From positions 1 through 10,394 of the forward strand of contig CAZOIK010000324.1 of assembly GCA_964579765.1 (NCBI GenBank): DNA of 10,394 bases. The letters run 5' to 3'. The position numbers and the translations under genes were made by a program. Below, piece after piece: positions 1-6,417 of this stretch; position 1 is the first letter of the stretch, and every line of letters begins with the position of its first letter. Below the pieces are notes generated by a model. The model ran no database searches. It was not told the DNA's origin and saw only the letters and a program-made list of their open reading frames with translations. The DNA is from DATNBT01 sp964579765. GTDB taxonomy: Bacteria; Acidobacteriota; Vicinamibacteria; Vicinamibacterales; CAVVIG01.

Positions 1-33
1 AACCCCGCGCCGCGCCGCCCGTAATCACAGGGT

Positions 34-984
34 ATGAAGCACGCCATGCGCGGATGCCTGATGTGGGGGTGCCTGTCTCTGGCCGTGGCGGCCGCGGCCC
101 AGCCGCCGGGCGGCCGGGCCGCCCCGCCGGAACCGCCAGCCCGAGGCGGCCGGACGCTTCGGCAGAACGCGCCCAGTCGCGCTGCCACCGGGGACGTGAA
201 CGCGAACGCGGGCGAGACGCAGCGGCGCCTCGGCGAGATCCTGCAGCAGTATCCGCCGTCACTCGGCCAGGTGCTCGCCCTCGACCCCACCCTCTTGAGC
301 AACGCCAGCTATCTCGAGCCGTACCCTGCACTCGCCGAATTTCTCGAGCAGCATCCGGAGATCGCGCACAACCCCGGGTTCTTCCTCGCCGGGTTTCGCG
401 AGAACAACCGGCGCCAGTACGACTACAACGACCCGCGCGTCGCGGCGCTCCGGACCGTTGACAACGCCTTTGGCTATGGCACCGGCATCATCATCTTTCT
501 GGCCATCGTGGTCACGATCGCGTGGATCATCCGCACGGTGATCGAGCAGCGCAAGTGGCAGCGCATGACGGCCACGCACGTCGAGACGCACACGAAGCTC
601 ATGGATCGGCTCACCTCCAACGAGGATCTGCTCGCCTACATGCAGTCGCCGGCGGGCCGGCGGTTCCTCGAAGCCGCGCCGATTCCGCTCGACGCCGGCC
701 CGAAGTCGCTCGGGGCGCCGTTCGGCCGCATCCTCTGGTCGGTGCAGGCCGGCCTGGTTGTCGCGTTTCTGGGCGCGGGACTGATCTTCGCGAGCCATCG
801 GCTCGCCGGCACGGAGCTCTTCGCGGACGGCGAGATCCCGCTGTTCGTCCTCGGGGCCGCGGCCATCGCCGTCGGCGCGGGCTTCTTCGTGTCCGCGATT
901 GCGGCGTACGGACTCTCGCACCGGCTGGGCCTGTTTCCCGCGCGACCCTCGTCGGACATCGGCGGCGCGAACCACACCTCGTAG
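34..984 (+). CDS. Uncharacterised membrane protein with extracytoplasmic domain, first gene of an ECF sigma cassette
   Basis: I do not recognise a named family. The 316-residue product starts with a signal-like hydrophobic stretch (residues 8-22, ending AAAAQ), then a Pro/Gly/Arg-rich linker to about residue 60. A compact domain follows at about 62-145, rich in Tyr, Leu and Pro (LALDPTLLSN, YPALAEFLEQHPEIAHNPGF). One membrane helix lies at about 149-168, then a charged segment at about 170-230 (SNEDLLAYMQSP, AGRRFLE), then two more helices at about 233-254 and 267-290. The expected topology puts 23-148 outside the membrane and 170-230 in the cytoplasm. The stop is 18 bp before the ECF sigma gene on the same strand, so a shared regulon is likely. 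The adjacent anti-sigma factor has almost no periplasmic part, so this protein could be the sensor or a target of the system; that is inference. The ATG at 34 fits the signal sequence. Only a weak -10-like TAATCA (22-27) precedes it and no clear ribosome binding site is visible. Confidence 0.8.
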   Translation: MKHAMRGCLMWGCLSLAVAAAAQPPGGRAAPPEPPARGGRTLRQNAPSRAATGDVNANAGETQRRLGEILQQYPPSLGQVLALDPTLLSNASYLEPYPALAEFLEQHPEIAHNPGFFLAGFRENNRRQYDYNDPRVAALRTVDNAFGYGTGIIIFLAIVVTIAWIIRTVIEQRKWQRMTATHVETHTKLMDRLTSNEDLLAYMQSPAGRRFLEAAPIPLDAGPKSLGAPFGRILWSVQAGLVVAFLGAGLIFASHRLAGTELFADGEIPLFVLGAAAIAVGAGFFVSAIAAYGLSHRLGLFPARPSSDIGGANHTS

Positions 985-1002
985 CCCTATCATGAGACCG
1001 AC

Positions 1003-1578
1003 ATGTTCTCGCGCGGTGTGACGCTCAGTGACGTCGAACGCCTCGACCGGATTGCGTCCGAGGCCGTAGACGCGCTCCAGATGGACGAGCAGACGTTCCG
1101 CGCGTTCTACGACCGCACGGCCCGCGAGGTCTGGGCCTACCTCGCGCGCATCACGGGCGACCGCGCCGCCGCCGACGACCTGCTGCAGGAAAGCTACTAC
1201 CGGTTTCTCCGCGCGGGGCGGGCGTTCGACAGCGACACGCATCGCCGCAACTACCTGTTCCGCATCGCGACCAATCTCGCGCACGATCGGCACCGCCGCA
1301 CGCACGGCGTGGTGAGCGTGCCGCTCGCCGACGATCAGAGCCGCGGCGCGCTGGCCGACGCCCGCGACGTCGCCGAGGAGGCCGCGCGGCGCACGGATCT
1401 GGCCCGCGCGATGGCACGGCTGAAGCCGCGCGAACGCGAGCTGCTGTGGCTCGCCTACGCGCAGGGCTCGTCGCACGAGGAGATCGCCGGCACGCTCGGC
1501 CTGCGCCGAAGCAGCGTCAAGATCCTGCTCTTCCGGGCGCGCCGGCGGCTCGCGGCCGCTCTTGGAGGCGCGCGATGA
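1003..1578 (+). CDS. ECF-family RNA polymerase sigma factor (sigma-70 family, sigma-24-like)
   Basis: This is a group IV (ECF) sigma factor that directs RNA polymerase to a small regulon when released from its anti-sigma factor. Its 191 residues show sigma region 2 at about 33-100 (FYDRTAREVWAYLARITGD, then AADDLLQESYYRFLR and NYLFRIATNLAHDRHRR). A short acidic linker follows, then region 4 at about 130-187 (LKPRERELLWLAYAQG, with the helix-turn-helix EEIAGTLGLRRSSVKILLFRARRRL). Region 3 is absent, as expected for ECF factors. The N-terminal extension of about 26 residues is slightly long; a second Met at residue 27 (1081) would give a more typical ECF start but has no better ribosome site. 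I kept 1003 because a -10-like TATCAT (988-993) lies just upstream and the preceding gene ends at 984. The stop overlaps the ATG of the anti-sigma gene (ATGA), which implies translational coupling. The target promoters cannot be read from this window. Confidence 0.96.
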   Translation: MFSRGVTLSDVERLDRIASEAVDALQMDEQTFRAFYDRTAREVWAYLARITGDRAAADDLLQESYYRFLRAGRAFDSDTHRRNYLFRIATNLAHDRHRRTHGVVSVPLADDQSRGALADARDVAEEAARRTDLARAMARLKPRERELLWLAYAQGSSHEEIAGTLGLRRSSVKILLFRARRRLAAALGGAR

Positions 1579-2114
1579 TGCGCCTTCGAGATGTAGTGCA
1601 GGCCGTGAGGCCTGCCTTGGGGCGCGCCGGCACCACACGGCTCGACTGTCCTCGCGAAGCCGACGTGCTCGACGCGCTCGCGTCGGCGCGTTGGCCCGAT
1701 CGCGTGGACCGCGATCTCGCCGAGCACGTCGCCTCGTGCGCGATCTGCGCGGACGTCGTCGTCGTGGCCTCGGCAATCCAGCAGGATCACGACGCCGCGT
1801 GGCAGGAGGCCAGCGTCCCGTCGTCGGGACAGATGTGGTGGCGGACGGAGATGCGCGCGCGGCAGGACGCCATTCGCGAGGCGTCGCGTCCGGTCGCCGT
1901 CGCAGAGGGCGTCGCCGTCGTGCTCGCGCTGGCCGGCGCGGCCGCGGCGGCCTGGATCGCGTGGCCGGCGCTGCACGGCCTCCTCTCGGGATGGTCGAGC
2001 ACGACGCTCGCCGACGCGCCCGGCGCGCCACTGCTCGTCCCCGTCGCGCTCGCGCTCGGCGCGCTCGTCCTCGCCGCGCCGATTGCGTTGTATTTCGTGC
2101 TGTCGGATAAGTAG
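1575..2114 (+). CDS. Membrane-bound zinc-finger (ZAS-type) anti-sigma factor
   Basis: This 179-residue protein is probably the cognate anti-sigma factor. It would hold the upstream ECF sigma at the membrane. The N-terminal domain carries the zinc-binding anti-sigma signature: Cys25, then His51-x3-Cys55-x2-Cys58 (HVASCAICAD). A Trp/Arg-rich segment at about 84-105 (GQMWWRTEMRARQDAIR) follows, then two membrane helices at about 108-130 and 152-176 joined by a loop of about 20 residues, and only three residues after the second. There is no sizeable periplasmic sensor domain, so the signal may enter through a partner such as the product of 34-984. The start at 1575 overlaps the sigma stop (ATGA) and has a strong GGAGG (1564-1568) six bases upstream; ATG 1578 is the alternative. 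Codons 7-14 are made of a repetitive palindrome also found elsewhere in the window, and the TAG stop falls in another copy. Confidence 0.9.
   Translation: MMRLRDVVQAVRPALGRAGTTRLDCPREADVLDALASARWPDRVDRDLAEHVASCAICADVVVVASAIQQDHDAAWQEASVPSSGQMWWRTEMRARQDAIREASRPVAVAEGVAVVLALAGAAAAAWIAWPALHGLLSGWSSTTLADAPGAPLLVPVALALGALVLAAPIALYFVLSDK
1593..1615 (+). repeat. Half copy of the GTAGT palindrome family, inside the anti-sigma gene
   Basis: GTAGT is followed at once by a perfect 7-bp hairpin, GCAGGCC (1598-1604) and GGCCTGC (1609-1615), with the loop GTGA. The copy at 5068-5090, read on the minus strand, has the same GTAGT and the same stem and differs only in two loop bases. Here it lies in the coding sequence of the anti-sigma gene, 18 bases after the ATG, and is read in frame as part of DVVQAVRPALG without creating a stop. 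The hairpin near the start could slow translation of the anti-sigma factor relative to the sigma factor; that is inference. Confidence 0.75.
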
Positions 2115-2156
2115 TGTCCGGCGTCAGCCGGACGTCCGCCTGAAGGCGGACACTAC
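2111..2156. repeat. Cloverleaf palindromic element between convergent genes (GTAGT...ACTAC)
   Basis: This 46-bp element has three perfect stems. The outer arms are GTAGT (2111-2115) and ACTAC (2152-2156). Inside are two adjacent hairpins: GTCCGGC/GCCGGAC with loop GTCA (2116-2133), and GTCCGCC/GGCGGAC with loop TGAA (2134-2151). The outermost 10 bases of each end are also exact reverse complements. It fills the space between two convergent genes and supplies both stop codons: TAG at 2112-2114 for the anti-sigma gene and TAG (minus strand, 2155-2153) for the TPR lipoprotein gene. No T-run follows on either strand, so it may act as a rho-independent-like barrier only weakly. Its design resembles REP/BIME-type repeats, though family membership is not shown. 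Confidence 0.9.
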
Positions 2157-3694
2157 CTGCCGGGCCGCGTCAGCCTCTGCAGGATCTGCCGCGCGCGATC
2201 GCCGAACTGCTCGTCGTCGATCAGCCGGCTGGCAAATTCCCGCGCGTCGTCTGGCTTCGACAGGTTGTAGCTGGCGACAGCGGCGTTGTACCAGCAGTTC
2301 GCGCGCATGCGCGTATCGGCGGAGATGCGCTGTTCGCGTGCGGCGACAAGCCTGGCCTTCCGCGCCTCCGCCGCATCCGACGCCTGAAGGCGCGCGACCT
2401 CGTCCCGCGTCAGCTTGATCTCGAGATCGAAGCACAGCCCCGCGCCCTGAGCCACCGCGGCCGCGCGCTCCCACGTCCGCTGCTCGGTCAACACCAGATG
2501 CAGGTAGTACCCCGTCTGACAGTCGTTGGCGTTGCGTTGCTGCGACAGCTCGAGCTTCTGCCGGGCGACGTCAAGATCCTTGCGGTCGATCGCGATGATG
2601 CCCGCGAGCTTCGGCACGTCGCTGTTGACGAGCGACCGGTCCGCGAGCTCGATGTCCGTCCACGCGTCGTCATAGCGGCGCATGCTCAGCTCGTTGTAGG
2701 CGCGCCAGTAGCGCGCGTCGCCCGGATAGCGCTGAATCGCGAGCAGCTGGTCGGCGACGTCGAGCGCGTCCTGGTAGCGATCGAGATACGACAGCGCGCG
2801 CAGCGTGCCGAGCAGCGCCTGCGGGTCGAGCGGCGCCAGCGTCAACGTGCGCTCGTAGAACTCGAACGCCGTCGCGAAGTCCTCTCCGGTCATGGCGACG
2901 TCGGCAACGGCGAGCGTCACCGCCGGCCACGTCTCGCGCCACGCATACGCCTCGCGGTACTTCGTGTCTGCGTCGTCCAGGCGACGCGCCCCGATCGCGG
3001 CGAGGCCCTGGTGAAACGCGATTTCCTTGAAGCGCGGCTCCGCGGAGACGATGTCGTCGAGCGCGCCGGGCCGGGCCGTTCCGCAGACGGTCGCCAGCGC
3101 GTAGCGAATCAGCGTGGTCGCCGCAAACGACGGGATCGCCGCGCTCAGGTCGGCGTCGGTCATCGACCGCGCAACGCCCGACTGGCACGCATACGCGATC
3201 CACGTGTAGGCGGACAGCTCGTCCCGATCTGCCGACGCGCGGAGCTCGGCGGCGCGGGCTTCTCGATTCGTGTAGATCGCCAGCGGAGCGTCGGGGCGGT
3301 TCGACCGCCCGGCGCCGACACGCCACGGCATCGCGTCGATGATCGCCAGCAGCGGTTCTGCCGCGCTCTGCACCTCGGGCGTCGTAGCCGCGAGTGATCG
3401 GGCGCGCTCGAGGTAGCCGCTGTCGGTCATGCCCAGCTCGCGCTCGCGAAGCGCGAGCAGCGAGGAGGCGCGAACGGCTCCGGCCGTGGCGTCCCTCGAG
3501 ACGGCCGGCACGCCGCGAACCGATTCGTACTGGCTGAGCGCCTCGCTCAGACAGTCGAAGCAGCCCGCGCGCACGTTCGCGCCCGCCCGGGCGAGGGTCG
3601 CGCGCGCCGCGATGGAGGGATCGACGGCGACCCGGTGCGGACCGCACGCCGTGAGCCCGGCAAGGGCGGCGCACGCGATGACACGGCGTGTCAT
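2153..3694 (-). CDS. TPR-repeat lipoprotein
   Basis: This 513-residue exported lipoprotein is probably anchored in a membrane facing the periplasm and used for protein-protein contacts. The N-terminus is a lipoprotein signal: MTRR, a short hydrophobic core, and the lipobox LTAC with the acylated Cys at residue 17. The rest is almost entirely helical, with tetratricopeptide-like helix pairs. They are clearest in the C-terminal two thirds (AIGARRLDDADTKYREAYA, DFATAFEFYERTLTLAPLDP, LDRYQDALDVADQLLAIQRY, KPDDAREFASRL). The N-terminal part has a paired-Cys segment (GCFDCLSEALSQYE). No enzyme motif is visible. The upstream gene ends at 3757, where a GTG (3760) would overlap it by four bases and give a 535-residue product. 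I prefer ATG 3694 because it places the lipobox at the normal distance; the GTG start would leave a 38-residue leader before the Cys. The stop is supplied by the palindrome at 2111-2156. The partner protein is unknown. Confidence 0.85.
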   Translation of the reverse strand: MTRRVIACAALAGLTACGPHRVAVDPSIAARATLARAGANVRAGCFDCLSEALSQYESVRGVPAVSRDATAGAVRASSLLALRERELGMTDSGYLERARSLAATTPEVQSAAEPLLAIIDAMPWRVGAGRSNRPDAPLAIYTNREARAAELRASADRDELSAYTWIAYACQSGVARSMTDADLSAAIPSFAATTLIRYALATVCGTARPGALDDIVSAEPRFKEIAFHQGLAAIGARRLDDADTKYREAYAWRETWPAVTLAVADVAMTGEDFATAFEFYERTLTLAPLDPQALLGTLRALSYLDRYQDALDVADQLLAIQRYPGDARYWRAYNELSMRRYDDAWTDIELADRSLVNSDVPKLAGIIAIDRKDLDVARQKLELSQQRNANDCQTGYYLHLVLTEQRTWERAAAVAQGAGLCFDLEIKLTRDEVARLQASDAAEARKARLVAAREQRISADTRMRANCWYNAAVASYNLSKPDDAREFASRLIDDEQFGDRARQILQRLTRPGR

Positions 3695-3756
3695 GGTGGC
3701 GTTAGACACCACTGTGCGCAGCGCGGCCCAGCCAGGGCCGCGGTCGCTGCCCCGGC

Positions 3757-3999
3757 TCACCTCACGGTCAGACGCCGCGGTGACACAGGCAGCCTCACCT
3801 CAACCCACTGCCCGTCGTGCCGGACGACGATGCGGCCGACCGGCGTGTCGCCGTCCCAGCGGTCCACGCGGAAACCGATGTCGGCGCCCGAGATGATCTC
3901 CTGCGGCTGTTCCGGCACGTGCGGCGCCTGCGCTTCCACCCAGATACCGCCGCCGACGACCGCAGCCGAGACGATGCCGACGATGAGCCAGTTCCGCAT
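3757..3999 (-). CDS. Small membrane-anchored protein of unknown function
   Basis: This 80-residue product has an N-terminal signal-anchor (residues 4-21, WLIVGIVSAAVVGGGIWV) and a short extracytoplasmic part. That part has a beta-strand-like segment, SGADIGFRVDRWDGDTPVGR then IVVRHDGQWVEVRLP, ending in a basic tail. I do not recognise a named family. The ATG at 3999 has a good ribosome site, GAGGA (minus strand, 4007-4003), three bases upstream. The reading frame stays open to 4098, but the extra N-terminal residues look like translated intergenic DNA. The gene lies just upstream of the TPR lipoprotein gene on the same strand, 62 bp from its preferred start or overlapping by four bases if the GTG start is used. 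The two are therefore probably co-transcribed, and both products face the periplasm. Confidence 0.65.
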   Translation of the reverse strand: MRNWLIVGIVSAAVVGGGIWVEAQAPHVPEQPQEIISGADIGFRVDRWDGDTPVGRIVVRHDGQWVEVRLPVSPRRLTVR

Positions 4000-4105
4000 G
4001 CGTCCTCGCAATCGGCAGGCCCTATGGCCCGCCTGACGATTGGACGCCGGCGACGGGAATTCGGCCTCAGCCGTGCTCGACGGCGGGGGGTCGTGCACGT
4101 TGGGC

Positions 4106-4118
4106 TACACTGGCGCGC
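4106..4118 (+). promoter_or_regulatory. Putative -10 element (TACACT) at the start of the secreted repeat protein gene
   Basis: TACACT at 4106-4111 matches the -10 consensus at T1, A2, A4 and T6 and ends seven bases before the ATG at 4119. A transcript starting the usual six to seven bases after it would begin at or next to the start codon. No ribosome binding site lies between, and no convincing -35 was found. Confidence 0.4.
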
Positions 4119-5057
4119 ATGAAAGTGCTTGCCGTCTTCGCTGCGATCCTCGCCACCGCCGCCGGCGCCGCCGCCCAGAACGCGGACGACTACCGCGGAG
4201 GCTGGAGAACCGATGGAGGCCAGCCGCAGACCTACGAGTTTTCGATCCGCGGCGACAAGGTGCGCGGCATCGCCTGCACCTGGTGCGCCGACGCGACGAC
4301 GCTCGCGTTCGTGGACGGGACGCTGGGCCCGAACGGCCTGACGTTCGAGGTGACGCACGTCAAGGCCGACGGCAGCACGGCGTACAAGGACAAGGCCACG
4401 GCCAGGTTCGACAACGGCACGCTCGTCGTCACAGGCACCAGCGGCGCGCCCGGCGGCCGCAAGGCGTTCTCGTACACGATGATCAAGGATCCGCGCGGGC
4501 CGGATCCGCTGCCGGTCGTCGTCACGACGATTCCGAAGAGCCGCACCGTGCCGCCCCTGCAGCGCGGACGCGGGCCCGGCGGCGGGGGTGGCGGCGGCGG
4601 CTTCGCCCGCGGCTACATCCCACCCGGACCGTGGAAGTCGTCGCTGACCCCGAAAGACGTCGTCGGCGTCTGGCTCGGGTTCGGCGTCGGCGCGCCGAAG
4701 CAGTACTTCATCATCCGCAAGGTTGGCGCCGCGCTGCGCGGCATGGTCTGCGGCACGTGCGACAACACCTACACGATGGCCGCGCTCGACGACGTCCAGC
4801 TGCGGGGCGACACGTTGACGTTCAACCTCCTGCACGAGGACTGGGGCGACGGCGAGCTGCCGACCTTCTACAAGCACTTCACCTGTCACGTCGGCTGGAA
4901 CGAGATGCGGTGCACCACGCAAGCGGATCATCAACCGGTGCCGCCGCCTCCGCCACCCGGAGTTGTACCGGGTTTCTCGCTCGAAGGACCGATTGCGATC
5001 GAGGCGACCGCCGGCAACACGTGGCCCGAGTGGCCGCCGAAGAATACGTCGCGGTGA
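4119..5057 (+). CDS. Secreted protein with two CxxC-containing beta-rich repeats, unknown function
   Basis: This 312-residue exported protein has a signal peptide at residues 1-19 (cleavage expected in GAAA/Q). Two related domains follow. Domain 1 (about 25-125) carries CTWC at 53-56 in the context VRGIACTWCADATTLAF, then GPNGLTFEV. Domain 2 (about 180-268) carries CGTC at 211-214 in the context LRGMVCGTCDNTYTMAA, then RGDTLTFNL. Domain 2 has two further cysteines (256, 265) with no counterparts in domain 1. The two domains are joined by a low-complexity linker with eight consecutive glycines (154-161). The tail holds a run of six prolines (275-280), which would normally need elongation factor P. 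Domains of this shape that fill the periplasm often bind ligands, but no family or ligand can be named here. The CxxC pairs could be disulfides or metal or redox sites; they are not in a recognisable thioredoxin context. A -10-like TACACT ends seven bases before the ATG, suggesting a leaderless message. Confidence 0.8.
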   Translation: MKVLAVFAAILATAAGAAAQNADDYRGGWRTDGGQPQTYEFSIRGDKVRGIACTWCADATTLAFVDGTLGPNGLTFEVTHVKADGSTAYKDKATARFDNGTLVVTGTSGAPGGRKAFSYTMIKDPRGPDPLPVVVTTIPKSRTVPPLQRGRGPGGGGGGGGFARGYIPPGPWKSSLTPKDVVGVWLGFGVGAPKQYFIIRKVGAALRGMVCGTCDNTYTMAALDDVQLRGDTLTFNLLHEDWGDGELPTFYKHFTCHVGWNEMRCTTQADHQPVPPPPPPGVVPGFSLEGPIAIEATAGNTWPEWPPKNTSR

Positions 5058-5067
5058 CCGGCATCGG

Positions 5068-5090
5068 GCAGGCCTGAAGGCCTGCACTAC
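5068..5090 (-). repeat. Half copy of the GTAGT palindrome family between convergent genes
   Basis: Read on the minus strand this is GTAGT (5090-5086) followed by a perfect 7-bp hairpin, GCAGGCC/GGCCTGC, with loop TTCA (5085-5068). It matches the copy at 1593-1615 at 21 of 23 bases, both differences being in the loop. The expected second hairpin and closing arm are missing. The TAG inside GTAGT (minus strand, 5089-5087) is the stop codon of the aminotransferase gene, and the plus-strand gene ends 10 bp before the hairpin. The hairpin could act as a weak two-way terminator. Confidence 0.75.
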
Positions 5091-6400
5091 AGGCAGGCGG
5101 CGTCCGTGATCTCGAGGGCGCGGTCGATGATCTCGAAGCCGTCGCGCAGTTCGGACTCGGAGATCGACAGCGGCGGGCTGGTGAAGAAGTAGTTCCAGCG
5201 GACGAGCGTGAACAGGCCGTTGTCGCGGAAGAACCGCGCGACGGCCGCCATCTCGGCCGACGTCCCGTTCATCGGCGCCATCGGCTCGAGCGTCGTCCGG
5301 TTCCTCACGAGCTCGACGATGCCGAACAGCCCGATGGAGCGCACGGCGCCGACCGACCGATGACGCGTCGCGAGCTCGGTCAGCAGATCCGCCATGAGCC
5401 GTCCCGTGTGGCGCGCGCGATCGACGAGGTCGTCCTCCTCCATCACGCCAATCGTCGCCAGCGCCGCCGCGCACGCGACCGGATGGCTGTTGTACGTCAG
5501 CCCGCTCGGGAACGGCGCCGCCCGGAAATGATCCGCGATGTGCTGCCGCATGCCCACGGCGCCGAGCGGCACGTACGCGCTTGTCAACCCCTTCGCCATC
5601 GTCAACAGGTCGGGGACGATCTGCCAGTGATCGACGGCGAACCAGGCGCCGGTGCGGCCGAAGCCCGACATGACCTCGTCGCAGATCATCAGGATCCCGT
5701 ACTTGTCGCAGAGCGCACGCACGCCCTGCAGGTAGCCGTCGGGCGGGACGAGGATGCCGTTGGTGCCGGTGACCGTCTCGAGGATGAACGCGGCGATCGT
5801 GTGCGGCCCTTCGAGCTGGATCACTTCGTCGAGGTGCGCGAGCGCTTCGTCCACCGGCTCCCAGCCGCGTTCGACGCCGTGATACGGATCGAGGACGTGC
5901 ACGAACCCCGGGAGCGCGGGCTGGCTCCAGCGCCGCGGCTCGCCGCTCGCGTTGATGGCGCCGGCCGTCGCGCCGTGGTACGAGCGGTAGCGCGCGAGGA
6001 TCTTCTGCCGACCGGTGAACGCGCGCGCGATCTTGAAGGCGTTCTCGTTGGCCTCGGCGCCGCTGTTGGTGAAGAAGAAGACGTCGATGTCGCCGGGCGT
6101 CAGCGTCGCGAGCTTCGCGCCCAGCTGCGCGCGCGCTTCGGTCGCGAGATGCGGGTGCACGTAGGCAAGCGTGGCGGCCTGCTCCCCAATCGCGCGCGCG
6201 ACGCGCGCGTTGCCGTGGCCGATGTTGACGCACGTCTGCTGGCTGTTGAAGTCGAGATAGCGCCGGCCGTCGGTCGTCCAGAAATACACACCCTGCCCCC
6301 GGGCGACCGGCAGCGGCGCGATCGGGTCCTGGGCCGACCACTCGAAGATGGTGTGTTTCTTCGCGAGATGGACGATGTCGTCGGCGGTCATACGCGCCAT
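5087..6400 (-). CDS. Class III PLP-dependent aminotransferase, taurine/omega-amino acid type
   Basis: This is a fold-type I, pyridoxal-phosphate transaminase moving an amino group from an omega-amino substrate to a keto acid. Numbered from ATG 6400 (437 residues), it has the N-terminal KKHTIFEWSAQ and EGVYFW-like GVYFWTTDGRRYLDFNSQ, the SGAEANENAFKIAR cofactor loop (about 113-126), SYHGAT, the cofactor-binding Asp in ICDEVMSGFGRTG (Asp241), and the Schiff-base lysine in TMAKGLTSAY (Lys270). Length and motifs are complete, so it should be active. From memory the N-terminus and HTIFEWSAQ/SYHGATAGAI pattern fit taurine-2-oxoglutarate or taurine-pyruvate transaminases best. No taurine transport or sulfoacetaldehyde gene is nearby, so beta-alanine, GABA or another omega-amino acid remains possible. 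Starts at 6412, 6400 and 6391 are all in frame; family alignment favours 6391 or 6400, and the proposed -10 (6413-6408) favours 6400. Confidence 0.88.
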   Translation of the reverse strand: MARMTADDIVHLAKKHTIFEWSAQDPIAPLPVARGQGVYFWTTDGRRYLDFNSQQTCVNIGHGNARVARAIGEQAATLAYVHPHLATEARAQLGAKLATLTPGDIDVFFFTNSGAEANENAFKIARAFTGRQKILARYRSYHGATAGAINASGEPRRWSQPALPGFVHVLDPYHGVERGWEPVDEALAHLDEVIQLEGPHTIAAFILETVTGTNGILVPPDGYLQGVRALCDKYGILMICDEVMSGFGRTGAWFAVDHWQIVPDLLTMAKGLTSAYVPLGAVGMRQHIADHFRAAPFPSGLTYNSHPVACAAALATIGVMEEDDLVDRARHTGRLMADLLTELATRHRSVGAVRSIGLFGIVELVRNRTTLEPMAPMNGTSAEMAAVARFFRDNGLFTLVRWNYFFTSPPLSISESELRDGFEIIDRALEITDAACL

Positions 6401-6406
6401 CCGTTT

Positions 6407-6413
6407 TACCATA
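6407..6413. promoter_or_regulatory. Putative shared bidirectional -10 element (TACCATA)
   Basis: The only -10-like sequence between the divergent aminotransferase and channel genes is TACCATA. On the plus strand it reads TACCAT, ending five bases before GTG 6418. On the minus strand it reads TATGGT, ending seven bases before ATG 6400. Both reads keep T1, A2 and T6 of the -10 consensus. It sits in the only A/T-rich patch of this junction (TTTTACCATA). No -35 is visible on either strand. Confidence 0.45.
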
Positions 6414-6417
6414 CCGC

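Noticed and set aside
1446..1574. Upstream extension of the anti-sigma frame
   Set aside because: It overlaps the conserved region 4 of the sigma factor, and the ATG at 1575 has a strong GGAGG and the classic ATGA overlap.
259..2031. A 590-codon minus-strand frame opposite the sigma factor cassette
   Set aside because: The sense-strand genes have clear domains and overlapping start/stop signals; the antisense product is compositionally biased and has no recognisable motif.
2381..2392. CGCC-TGAA-GGCG hairpin resembling the element loops
   Set aside because: Only a 4-bp stem, within the TPR gene, with no arm sequence; best explained by coding sequence.
4015..4032. Hairpin GCAGGCC/GGCCCGC with loop CTAT upstream of the small membrane protein gene
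   Set aside because: It has a stem like the half-elements but one mismatch, a different loop and no GTAGT arm. I cannot separate a decayed copy from chance in such GC-rich DNA.
4955..4973. Inverted repeat ACCCGG/CCGGGT with a 7-base loop
   Set aside because: It lies inside the secreted-protein gene, has no related copy in the window, and short GC hairpins are expected often here.
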